From Ulota crispa (taxonomy: Eukaryota; Streptophyta; Bryopsida; Orthotrichales; Orthotrichaceae), in contig OY987247.1 in assembly GCA_963920765.1 (NCBI GenBank), positions 10,946,471 through 11,010,470 of the forward strand: a DNA stretch of 64,000 nucleotides, read 5' to 3'. Each line of letters begins with the position of its first letter. The first letter of the stretch is position 1. Below the pieces are notes generated by a model. The model saw only the letters and a program-made list of their open reading frames with translations. It had not been told where the DNA came from and ran no database searches. The translations under genes and the position numbers were made by a program. Of this stretch, positions 11,728-22,759 are shown piece after piece.

Positions 11728-12269
11728 GAGCATCTCCACCGGTCCAAATTCGCTCAAAGTTTTCCATCTGGTTTGGCGAGGCCTGAAGGCTCTCAATCTT
11801 CACTCATGCTTTTTGAAAAGGTGACCTTACATTCAACACACCTCATAAATAAGTAGTTGACCACTTCTCTAAGGAAGTACACCAAATAGTGCATTTAGGT
11901 TGCCCCACACTAATGGTTGACCATGATTGGATTTCACATGATTTACAACTTGAAATTGTTAATTTATTTTTTGGCAACTTTGTAGTGGTGGCAAGGCCCT
12001 TTAAACTTTGTTTTCTTGTAGTAATTAGTGATGAAAATCATTTTTACAGCAATAAAAGTATAAGATATGAGAATTAGTGTGGGGCAACCTAAATGCACTA
12101 TTTGGTGTAGAGAATAAAGCTCACTAAACTTAAGGTGAATAGTGCATGAATAGTGGCTTGGAGAGTGGCTTGCTAGACTCGCCAAATAAGAGAGTTTGAG
12201 AGGGGCTTGAGAGGCGCTTGGCTATTTTCATCCACTTTGAGCAAGCCAGAGCCATTGGTAGAGATGCTC
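11728..12269. mobile_element. PIF/Harbinger-like MITE (GAGCATC ends, TAA duplication)
   Basis: The left end is GAGCATCTCCACCGGTCC and the inverted right end is GAGCATCTCTACCAATGGC. Flanks are TAA at 11725-11727 and TAA at 12270-12272, a 3-bp duplication typical of PIF/Harbinger (Tourist-like) elements. It lies about 440 bp upstream of the hydrolase start codon. A different MITE (11878-12109) is nested inside it. No transposase. Confidence 0.8.
11878..12109. mobile_element. MITE with 37-bp perfect inverted repeats, nested
   Basis: The outer 37 bases at each end are perfect inverted copies. They begin TACACCAAATAGTGCATTTA and continue through 'ggttgccccacactaat'. The 232-bp element sits inside the PIF/Harbinger-like MITE, so it inserted later. 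A diverged relative lies at about 37310-37610. Superfamily not assigned, because the target duplication is unclear. Confidence 0.75.
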
Positions 12270-12274
12270 TAAGA

Positions 12275-12482
12275 TAGGTACACCTTAATCCAACTGTGCA
12301 CCTAATGGCACGCAAATGTACAAACTGTGGGTATTTCACATTCAAAATCTAGGTGTACCATAAATATCTTGTTTTTGGGTCCCAAAAAATAGGGTATCTA
12401 TGGCACACCTAGATTTTGGGTGTGAAATACCCACAATTTGTACATTTGCGCGCCATTAGATGCACAGTCAGATGTGTACCTA
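12275..12482. mobile_element. Foldback MITE (TAGGTACAC ends)
   Basis: The two halves are near-perfect inverted copies of about 95 bp around a short loop near 12370-12395. Ends are TAGGTACACC and its inverted match GTGTACCTA. Transcription through it would give a long hairpin. It abuts the PIF/Harbinger-like MITE, leaving only a few bases between them. Confidence 0.75.
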
Positions 12483-14273
12483 CCTCATTCATTTTTTGAT
12501 TCTATTGATTTTTAGCACACCTCCATGCATAGTTGTGTAACTTGTTTATTGTTTCCTTGCTTTTCCAATTCCTAACTAGCATGGAAGTCAATCCTTAGTT
12601 TGGATTTGTATGTAATGTGAATAATTGTCAATTTTTTTATTAAAATACAATCAACAAAGTATATTAAATGTGATTTAGTTAATCTATGTTTATTCAAATT
12701 GTTTAAAGCTTACTTGATTAATTTTCTTTTAATGCGATAATTCCTTTGCAAGAGACTCATGTTTATTTTTCTTTAGCCAATTCAATTTCTTTCTTGAAAC
12801 TAAATTGTTGTTATTAAATAATCAAATAATGGGATGTTAGGATTTATGCTTGAGAAGTTGAACACTTTGCAACTTAAGTTAACTAGAACATTTCTTTTTA
12901 GAAAGACATATAATAAGATTTGCAAAGATTTTTAAATCAAGAAGATTTGATCTTTTGACATTTCAATTTGTTGCAAAAATCCCAATGCACTTCTATTGGC
13001 AACGTGGCAATTGATCTTTTTCTAGATTACTCAACAAAATGTTGCTAAAAAGAAATCAAGTATCTGTATAGTGCGGGGATGTTCAATTTTAGAGATGCAT
13101 TGAGAGGTGAACATGATTCTATAATCAGCATTTTAAAAACCCATTTTCATGGCCATTAATCTTTTAAAATCTTATATTAATTAAAATTATTACGTTACCA
13201 AGCAAACTCATACGACATACTATTTATGCATAAGATTGGGCCTTGATTGGTTGAGCTTGCAATTGCAACAAAATGCATGAAAGCACAAGAAAACATATTG
13301 TAACTTGATAAAATGCTCAAAAGGAAAAATAATGTTTCTTTCATTAAAAAATTTGATTTTAACAAACCCAACCAATATATTTGTTGCCTTACTTTTCTTG
13401 AATCTTCTCAAGAAACATCAACCATTTGTACTAAACTATTGAATTTGCAATTGCAACAACATATACAAAATTTCTAAAAGAAAATCTTATTTCAAAAGCA
13501 TAGTTAAAAACAAACCAATTAAATGTCATTTGTTTGCTTAGACTAGAAAGTGGAAAAACTACTCTTCAAACTGATACCAAAACCCAAGACCTCCAAAAAT
13601 GTAATTGTGTGATGTTTGAATTTTAAGGAATAATAAAACCAACACTATTAAAAATTAGATTTAACTAATTTAATTGTTGCAAAAAAGCAACATGTATATG
13701 TTGCTTTATGTGCTATTTTGAATTTTAGTAATTGTAAATGTTGAGTTCTATTCAATATTTAAGGATTACTTGGAAACAACATTAAAACAATTGTAAAAAA
13801 TTTGCAATATAAATTGATTGGTATACAAGGCTTAAAAAGAGTTCAAACTAAAAAAAATAAGAAATTGTTTTATGATGATGAGGTTTAAGGCATTGTTTTT
13901 TAATTATTAAACTTGTCGCGGTTTTGTGCAGTATTAAGTTTCAATCTTGTTCTCCTAGTTTCAAAATAGAATTTCAAAATATCTCAAATATGGTTGAATT
14001 AATTGAAACTTGTAAAAAATAGCTAAACATTATTATGACTTTTGGTATCATCACAATTAAAGGCTAATCTATTATGCAAAATTTTCATCTTCAAACAAAG
14101 TTGTCATCTTACATATTGTGATAAAATATGACCATTATAATTTTAATATTTTCTGCTTGATAAATTTCAAGAACAATAAACTAAAACCACATACTTCTTT
14201 TCTTAAATTTCTAAAGGATCAAACCTTTTTCATTATAAAAGTCATTAAAAATTGCTACTTTTAGGAGAATGAG

Positions 14274-14274
<1 letters not shown>
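12483..14274. other. AT-rich desert
   Basis: Very AT-rich sequence with no open frame of note, no splice-linked coding signal and no clear repeat ends. Confidence 0.6.

Positions 14275-14275
<1 letters not shown>

Positions 14276-14346
<71 letters not shown>
14276..14346. repeat. (TA)n microsatellite, about 70 bp
   Basis: An uninterrupted alternating AT tract. Any apparent Ile-Tyr open frame across it is an artefact of the repeat. Confidence 0.95.
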
Positions 14347-14352
<6 letters not shown>

Positions 14353-17300
14353 CTATTGTAGGATCTTGCTTAGGACTACGCAAGGTGCTTGCAAAAAAAA
14401 ATCTAGCTTATTTCAAAATCTGAAAAGTGAAGTATTAACATCCAAACTATTAAAAAAATTGCTTTATATAAAATTAAGGTTTAGTTCTTCCATGTAAAAG
14501 ACTATATTAGATAAATATTTTGGTTGAAATCTAATGAAAAATACCTTGAAGAGATGTAGATGTAGCAAGATTGTTACCAAAGTGCTAAAATCTCACATAT
14601 GAATGACAATCAAGAATTCAAATGTGACACTATAAAAAGTCAAATTTGGTATATTGAAAGAAGCTATTCCCGCATCTTTTTTGTCTTATTAAATAATTCT
14701 GTGCAAGTATATATTAAGGCTTAAAGTTTAGGGATCTACCACTTGGTTAAAATAGTAACAAAAATGCAATTGAGTGAAAGGGTAAAATTCATGAGGGAAC
14801 AAGAGAACAAAGCACAAAGCCCAAATGGGTATCCAGCTAACTGACTGGGGTTTCAAGCACATCAAAATGCGGCTGCCTGAGCGGGCTTGCGCATGAGATA
14901 ACTATGTGTATCAATTTTGCAACTGGAAAGCTTAGTTTTCATGGATAACGAGTAATGAAAACTACGTATTGAAAGAGTACTCAACAACCTTTTAAAGACA
15001 TGGAATGAAATAGACAAACAAATTCAAGAAAACGACGCTTTTACATTGATTATCTAAATGATGTTTTTTTGCACTTGGGTTTAATTATTGCGCACTTTTA
15101 CATCTTTTAGCTAAAACTAACTAAAGAGAAGTCTCAAAGATGTGAGGGTGTTGTGCCACTAAGGCAAAAATAATACCAAATACAAAAATGATAAAAATTG
15201 CCAAGCTTTTCATTACACCTGAAAATTGTATTTGTTTGTGCTAAACCAATTTAGCAAAAAGTGCACTTGGTCATGTGTGAAAGTGAAAAATTGCTTGTTA
15301 ACCCCTAAATGCCCGAGGCACCCAATTTGGGTGTTCAAAAAACTTTGAGACCCTAAAGAAGGTAGAGATTTTAGTTTTTTCTTTTAATTTTTTTGGAGAA
15401 GTTGTGAACTAAAGTTAGCTTGAATGTCCAATTTGAATCTCTTCCATATACCACATTATAATTGTTTTTGGTGGAAGTTAAACTACAAGCATACCTCTTT
15501 TGCATCAAAAAGTGGAATGAATATTGTCACTAAAGAGCCTAATTATGACAAGCTGCCACATTGGAAAGTTAGGCATCAAGTTGAGAATGAAGTTTGTGAA
15601 GATTTCCCTTGAGCACCACCTTGGGCAATAAAGGCCCTTTTACTGAAATTTCATCATTTAAAAAAACCTAAATGTATTTATGCGCTAGTTTCATTTGGAA
15701 TGTTGTTATACAAATCATAACCCATTCACTGTTGAAAATTCTTTCATTCAAAGTGATTTTTGGTCAACAATTGGAGCTAAATGCTTTCTTTGTATTAGGT
15801 GGTAGCTCTTTAACTATTGCATTGCATTGCATGCTAGTTTGTGAAATCGTGATCATGATTTGGAAGGAGAGTCATTAATTAGTTTTGAAGTCATAGCAAC
15901 AAGTACTAGATCATCATAAGTGGTATAGATATTAAAAAAAAAATTCAAAAATTTATCAACACTTAAATAAGGCTTCAAAAAATTTGAAAATAATTGTGTT
16001 ACATTTGAGCAACTTACAGAAGAAAACAATTCCACTTTTGGAAGAGCAAAAGTCTACATAACAATCTAAAAACCAAGGGTTAAACAATAATTGAGAAGTG
16101 CAAAAAAAAAGACCAAAGATTGAGTGAAGGAATAGGTGCAAAAAAGTTTCCCTTATTTTAGGAACAAAGATTAACAACCAAAAGTCTGTCCGAAGCAAAC
16201 GCCCAAAATTGATGCTAACTTGTGTGCCTTGGGTGCAAAATGAGCCAATATCACTACTTGGGAAAGGAAAGATTTTGCGCTTGAAGAACAGTAAATAGTC
16301 ACATGAAAGCTATTATAATTACATTTTAGTTATAATATAATTTATTTTCATCTTGCATTTTTTAATTCTTTCATAAATGCATTCACAAATAAATATACTA
16401 GCTTAAAGTGCTTAGATCTATATTTAATTACTTAGTAAAAACTCTTTTCTTTTTTTTGTTTTTGAAAATTATGTAACTTTCCAAAAACTTTGAATGCAAA
16501 CAATTTAATAGTTGAACTTATTAGAAAACTAAGAAAAATGAATGATTAAAACTGTCAAACTTGCCTCCTTCTACACTTTTAGGCAGATTCTTTGATTACT
16601 AAAGTTCCCAATATAGTAGCAACTTCAACTGCATCAATAGGTGCTAATTTAGGAAATGGCATGACTAAAATTTGCAATATTTGGCAAAGAAGTGAGCAAA
16701 ACAAGGACCAATTTCCAAACAAATCCAATTTGTTTGTAGAATCTATGAGTTGTTGTACAAAATGATAAGACAAAAAAGACAATTGTCAAAAAATACTTTT
16801 AAGTATGGAAAAAAATTGGTTGATGGAAAGATAATACATAGCCTTTCTAGTGATATTTGAAAAAAATTAGCAATAAATTCTTTTTGTCCAACAAAAGTTT
16901 TCCATGCTTATTTTCCATTGTTACATCAACAACAGTTTTGTTAGATTTAGTTATTATTGCAATTGTGTTAGCATTGTTTTAAATTTTATTAGATTTTTTT
17001 GAAAATGTGTTAAATATGAATACTTTTTATTTTGAATGCTTTTCCTAAGGTAAATTTGGAATTTGCGTAAATTTCATAAAATCTATTTTCTATTTATTTA
17101 TTTTATTCTTGTACATGAGTTAATTAATATATAAATAATGGAATTTGCATTCAAAATTTTGGAAACTCATTTCAAAAACATTTTAAGTTTGGAAATTTAA
17201 AGATGAACTTTATTGGTATGGGAAAGGGACTTGTAGTGTAGAAGTTAGTACAGTGGACGCAATTCCAAAGATGCCAATGATGAGAAACAATAAATATTCT

Positions 17301-17920
17301 ATCCATTAGATGTAAAGTTAAAATATTCTCTATATTGTTTGATAGTTTAGGAATTACGTTTGCTGGAGGACAACTTGCTACAATATTAAAACTTCTTAAG
17401 ATTTGGTGGAGTCATATTCATTGCAAGCAAGCCTCTATTGAAATTTTGATCACGTGAATATATAAATTTTTTCCTCGTGTGATTAACTTGAAATTAAAAT
17501 AATTGAAAAGTAACTCAACATTTATTTCTAGTAATTTCAATTTGAAGATTTAAAATCTTAAACAAGTGTTATAGACAAAACTCAGAAGAATGGAAATAAC
17601 AAATTTTTTGACATTTTTATACATTTTTTTTGATTTTTGCTCATAACTTTTAATTAAAAGAAAAAAAATTCAAACAGATTGTTGGTGGTGAAAGTTGACT
17701 TTATTAGTCAATTTATTTTGGTTTTGATTTTTTTGAAAGAAAGTCATTTATTAAGCTAAAATAGCCTTCAAAGTTTATTGTTTGTGCAAAGTAATGAAAA
17801 ATAGGAGAAACACTATACAAATATAAATATAAATAATCTTTGTACATAGAAGTTTATATGTGATATAATAGTGAAGTTTTGCCTATCTCACTCATGAGGT
17901 CCAAGATCCAAACCTTGGTG
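14347..17920. other. AT-rich desert with one solo TTAA-type end
   Basis: A sequence starting TTAACCCCTAAATGCCC at 15298 matches the terminal repeat of the TTAA-flanked family, but I found no matching inverted end to the right, so it is probably a truncated copy. A phrase at about 17897-17920 ('ggtccaagatccaaaccttgg') resembles a degraded tRNA-type B box. Nothing else is supported. Confidence 0.5.
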
Positions 17921-18174
17921 GTGACACTATGGGTATGTTGTTCATAAGATAGATGCTACATGGTAATTGCCATGCGGTTGTTGGACCCTTTAGTAAGACA
18001 CTGTTAAATAATGAATGCCATATGGCTTTTGCCATGTGTTCTTGATGGTGACCCTATGGGTATGTTGTTCATAAGATAGATGCTACATGGTAATTGCCAT
18101 GCAGCTGGTGGACCCTTTAATAAGACACTGTTAAATAATGAATGCCATATGGCTTTTGCCATGTGTTTGTGGGA
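17921..18174 (+). repeat. Tandem duplication, two 127-bp units
   Basis: The unit starting 'gtgacactatgggtatg' at 17921 repeats at 18048 with only scattered substitutions. Each unit contains pairs of short inverted motifs ('tggtaattgccatg' and 'catatggcttttgccatgtg'). No coding capacity. Confidence 0.9.
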
Positions 18175-19333
18175 CCTTGCCACGTAGAATTTACAAGATG
18201 GCAGTTTCTCAATATTTGATCTTTTTTTATTTTTTTTATTTTTTTCACTTATTGACTATTTTATTAGTTAAAAAAAAATTCACTATACATCAACAATACA
18301 TTTACAATATATTAACAACATATCAACAATAGATTAACAATAGATCAACAATAGATCAATAACAAATTAACAATATATGCATAACAGATCAACAATAGAT
18401 CCTTGTTTAAAAGTATCCTCATTAACGCAACCAAATCAAGAGAAACAATCAATAGTTTTGAGTTAAGTTTTTGATGATTTTATCCTTACTGTTTCTATTT
18501 ATAATTATAATCAATAGTAAAACTAGTTTTAAATAACATAAAATTAGATAGATCAAAGCAATAATGTACATAGTTACTATTCATGCAGTAGTTGTTTTTA
18601 TGAGTTTAGATTGGAGCTTGGTTTGCAACTTAAAAAGTCCATTGTTTTCTCTAGCTAGAGAATGAAAAGAAGTATATTCTTGTAGATTATTTTATGAAGA
18701 AGGTAGTCAAATTCTAGCAGCACACAATGTACATGTAAAACTTAAAAAAACCATGTTGTTAAATTATTACAAAAAATGGAGCAAAAGATGAAGAAAACTT
18801 GAAGGTATTACATTTGAAATTAGATAGTTTTAAAAACTTTGAAATTGTATGTAATGAAGGGATTACTATGGTTTTAAAGAAAATGTATGTTTACAAAAAA
18901 ATAGGTTGTTGAAGATAAAATGACACATGTAACTAGTTATGGGATGTTTGTGTAACCATAGACTTATTTGGTCCTTAGCAAAATAGACTTTTTAATGTAT
19001 TGTATATGATTTTAACTAAAACTTACTTATTGTTTGATTTGGACATATCTCTTGATGTTTTGCAAGTACCTCCTCATTTTTAGCAAGCCAAAGTTACTTC
19101 AACTCATGGACTTTGGATAGTCCATATATCATTGAATGCGGCATTGAACTATTGAAGTTTGTATTTGTGCGTAGGGTATAACTAAGTATAATAATAACAT
19201 TCTTGTGCAAGTGACATCACATTGTCTTGTTGAGTCTATGACAGTGCATTTGGAAGTCATTGACAATAAAAAGTTGTCAAATAATATAAATACTTGTTAG
19301 ATAATTTCAACATATTAATTTTGACTTTGAGTG
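18175..19333. other. AT-rich desert with A/C/T simple-sequence patch
   Basis: 18285-18400 is a degenerate run of 'caacaatagatcaacaata'-like units, a simple-sequence patch. The remainder shows no feature. Confidence 0.6.
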
Positions 19334-19573
19334 TTAACCCTTCAAGGATCGCTCTATGTATTGCATAGTAAATACACTGCCGTATAACTGGCATTTGCTA
19401 CCAATAAAAAGATTTGATTTGAGATCTCGACTAGCTCACTAGAACCGCATTGATCTCTATCCTAACTTCTTTGATGATCTCAAATGTAGTAAAGGTATAG
19501 ATGCATTCCAAATACAAGAAAATACAAAATATTGTATTGGCCGCAAAGGGCTCCTTGGTTGTTTAAGGGTTAA
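19334..19573. mobile_element. TTAA-flanked MITE (240 bp), diverged
   Basis: It starts TTAACCCTTCAAGGATCGC and ends 'ggttgtttaagggttaa'. The outer AACCCTT/AAGGGTT pair and the TTAA tips are kept; the inner terminal repeats have drifted. It is grouped with the TTAA family by its ends only. Confidence 0.45.
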
Positions 19574-19925
19574 ATTAGGTAATGATAAGAATCATAAGAT
19601 ATGTTACAAAAGATTGTGAAAATAAATGCTTGTAAACAAATAGTATAACCTCATATAAAAGTGAAATTTATCTTTATTTATAATTGTAAAATTTTAAAGC
19701 ATAATTTGATTAAGATATTGTGTGATTTCAAGGTCTTTTCAAGTTGTAGCATGCAAAAGGATTAGATGTTTTCTTTAAATCTTCAAAAGAAATTTTGAGA
19801 TTTTTTTGTAATTTAGTGTATACTCTTCAAAACATGAAAAATTTGTTTTTAATTTATTCCTTGAAGAATTGTAATTGTGTAAAATAGACAATTCTTAAAA
19901 TAAACTTAAATAGTATTATAAAGAT

Positions 19926-20340
19926 ACTAATTTATGCACTTTTTGTACCAATAGCTATGCCATATCAGCCCTATCCCACATGGCCCCTATCCATGTGCCT
20001 CCTATCCCTATACTCCCTGTCCCCGTGCCTCCTATCCATATGCCCCTATCTCCGTGCTCCTTTGTCTCCGTTCCCCCTATCTTTGTGCCCTCTATCCATA
20101 TGCCCCTCTATCCCCGTGCCCCTCTATTCCTGTGCCCCTCTATCCTCGTGCCCCTCTATCCCCATGCCCCTCTATCCTCGTGCCCCTCTATCCATGTGCC
20201 TCTCAAATTTACTTTATTCCATTTATAACTTTAGTTAAACTAGAACTCTACTTTATTTTTAAGTGGAACTAAAAATGGACTTTGCTGAATTGTCCTCCTC
20301 ACCTATGGAACCATTGAGTGCAATTGCCGCCTATTCAATT
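19926..20340 (-). mobile_element. Helitron-like element with minisatellite, reverse copy
   Basis: Read on the minus strand, this begins 'ttgaataggcggc' at 20340, runs through a segment matching 2500-2640 ('ggaggacaatt...caaagtcca'), then a G-rich minisatellite, and ends 'ggtacaaaaagtgcataaattagt'. The last bases are a decayed form of the CTAGT end in the other copies. It is the same family as 2487-2964. Confidence 0.55.
19970..20195 (-). repeat. 15-bp G-rich minisatellite, array 2 (C-rich on + strand)
   Basis: Tandem units of CCCCTATCCCCGTGC type, the reverse complement of arrays 1 and 3. The G-rich strand is minus. The proline/serine-rich open frames across it are products of the 15-bp periodicity, not genes. 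Confidence 0.85.
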
Positions 20341-22759
20341 ACTGACATATATCTATATTTTATTGAAAAATAAATCTAAACACAATTATGACCAATAAGC
20401 ACACTCAAAAATGGCTCATGCCACTCTCTTAAGTTCCTAAAATGGTGCATACAAAAGTACAATTTCTGAACATAGAAAATGTGACCCATTTAAGAACCTC
20501 TGTGCACTATTTTTGTGACCCCTACATGGTCCATTCAAAATGACCACTCCAAATTAGAGCCTCCTACCTTATTCTATCCCTTCACGTATATTGTAGATGC
20601 ATGTTTCACAAAAAAAATCAAAATATTTCAATTTAAACTTTGTGCTTTACTAGGTTCCTTTATAGCTATTGGAAGATTTGCTTGTGGTCTTTAATGCAAA
20701 CCTCCTAAAGCCAAGTAGCCAATAGTTCTCCAAGAAACATACTCACTTGTAGCAAAATTTCAGATGCGAAAAAAGATGTAACAAGCAATGTGCTTGATTT
20801 TCAATAACTCCAATTCAGTTGTATGTGTAACATTGGGAAATATATTGAGCTTTTGGAGAGATCCATTTGGACACCATAAAGTTGCAAACATCAAATTTTA
20901 ATGCAACTTTAGAGCAAATTTTGAGGGGGAGGGAGATGAAAAGGTAGGAAAAGGGAGGGTGAAAAAAATAGGGAGCTTGAGGGGAAAAGGAGAGAAAAAG
21001 GCTAGAAAAGGGAAAATAAAGAATCACTAAAAACTAAGAGACAGGGCAAAGCATGGTCTACGCATACTAGTTTAACTAATAAGTCATGCTTACTTTCACC
21101 ATACACTAATAAGTCCCAAATAACAAAGTTGGTGTAGGAAACATGATCAGGCCTCCTTTTGGTTTTCAGCTTCTTCAGTTTTTGAATATATTTACTTAAG
21201 TCTCGGTTCTTTTGTTCTCCTAGAACAGTCCCACAAATCCAATTCTAAGCTTACTATGAAGCCCAACCAAATGAGCAACATAATTCTCCCTGCTTAGATG
21301 TTGATTGCCCTCCCTTCAACAATTACAGCAATACCATGTGTTTTGAGCCTTCTGCCGTAGGTAGGACCAAAGCAGGAAATCTACAATAAACATATCTCCA
21401 TCTCCTATGGTACCGCTGTAAAACAAAACCCCTAGATTCCGCAATGCCAATTGCACAGAATGTGGGAAAAAAGAGGGTCTTAGCGGTGTTGCATCCTCTT
21501 TGGCAAAATCCAAGGGTTGTTTCTTCAAATTTTGCAATTGTCAAAATTTATGATTTGGCCAGAGTACTATTTTGTCTTGCTTAATGTTTTTGGCAACTAT
21601 AGCAACATTTGCAAACTTTGATGGACATGATCCTACAAACGCAGCCTTGTGGGGAAAACATGTGGCACTGTTCATTGTTGTTAACTATCAGGGTTTTTTA
21701 TTTGGTTTTGGGGTGAAAGCACCTTTTGCTTTATATAAGGAACTCGTGAAACCGAGGTGGTTTTTTTTTGGTTTTTTGGTTTATTTTTGTGATTCGAGAC
21801 TAGTTTTTTTTATAGGAGAAATCCTCTAAGGTAGTGTCCCTGGCAATTTAATGATTTTGCTTGAGACTTGTGGTGGCGACTTTTGAACCCTTAGTGGGAA
21901 AATTTTGGCTGCACATGGATTTGCATGGAATTTGTACAGGCTTTATAATTTGTAAAGATTGGCAATTTTGTACATTGTTTTGCAATAAAACAGAAGAAGC
22001 CATCTTAAAAATGGCAATGAAATTGTAAAATTCATCTTCAAAATGGCAATGAAGCTGAAAAGGGCATCTTGAAAATGGCAATTACATGGTCTATTGAAGT
22101 AGTTCTATGGAGAAATAAAAACATTGAAATTGTTGTTGATAGACTATGCAATGAAAATTTAGAAGTGAATTAGACATGAATACTAATAGAATTCTTGGAG
22201 GCAATCACTCAAGATGCACTCAAAAGGCAATCACTCAATAAGCACTCAAAATGAGAATGCTGATTTAAAGTTCAAATGGTTTAAGGCTAGAAGTTCTAGC
22301 AACCCAACATCTCCATTAGTCCATTAGTGACCAAAAATTTGAATTGACCTACAAGGCACCTCTCCTTGCCCCCTTTGAGATTGAAGGAACAAAAATGGAA
22401 CCTGCAAAACAAACAGAAGCACTCTGATGACTGATTTAGTATAGGACTAAAGAAACCAACAACAACCACTTCAAAAGCAAACTAGAGGATTTATAGGGCC
22501 AATGAAAGACCTCCACCCTCCATCTGCAAAAGCACAAAAACATGGCACAAGACACAATGGATTCATAAGAACTAAGACATGAAGTAGGAGTTGTATAAAA
22601 AGCAAGTTTGCAGATTGCACAATTTACAAACTTGTAGCAACTCTGAAGCTACAAAACAAAGCTAGAAATCTAAACTTGTCAAGTGCCTGAATCATTTCAG
22701 CTACCAAAAACTAGCTAAAAGTGGCATCCAAGCACTACATCATCCATCTACATTAGTGG
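20341..22759. other. Intergenic; purine-rich tract at 20925-21020
   Basis: The tract at 20925-21020 is almost pure A/G on the + strand with many GGGAG and GGAAAAG runs. It is followed at 21067-21072 by 'catactagt', reminiscent of the CTAGT end of the Helitron-like family. The region 21300-21540 is somewhat GC-richer but shows no recognisable protein. Between 22100 and 22759 repeated 'aaaatggcaatga' phrases suggest old short duplications. Part of this is presumably the 3' flank of the hAT-like element. Confidence 0.4.

Noticed and set aside
14273..14497. Open frame with an Ile-Tyr repeat
   Set aside because: Direct translation of a (TA)n microsatellite.
17921..18174. CRISPR-like or regulatory array
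   Set aside because: Only two long units with no spacers, in a eukaryotic genome; a simple tandem duplication.
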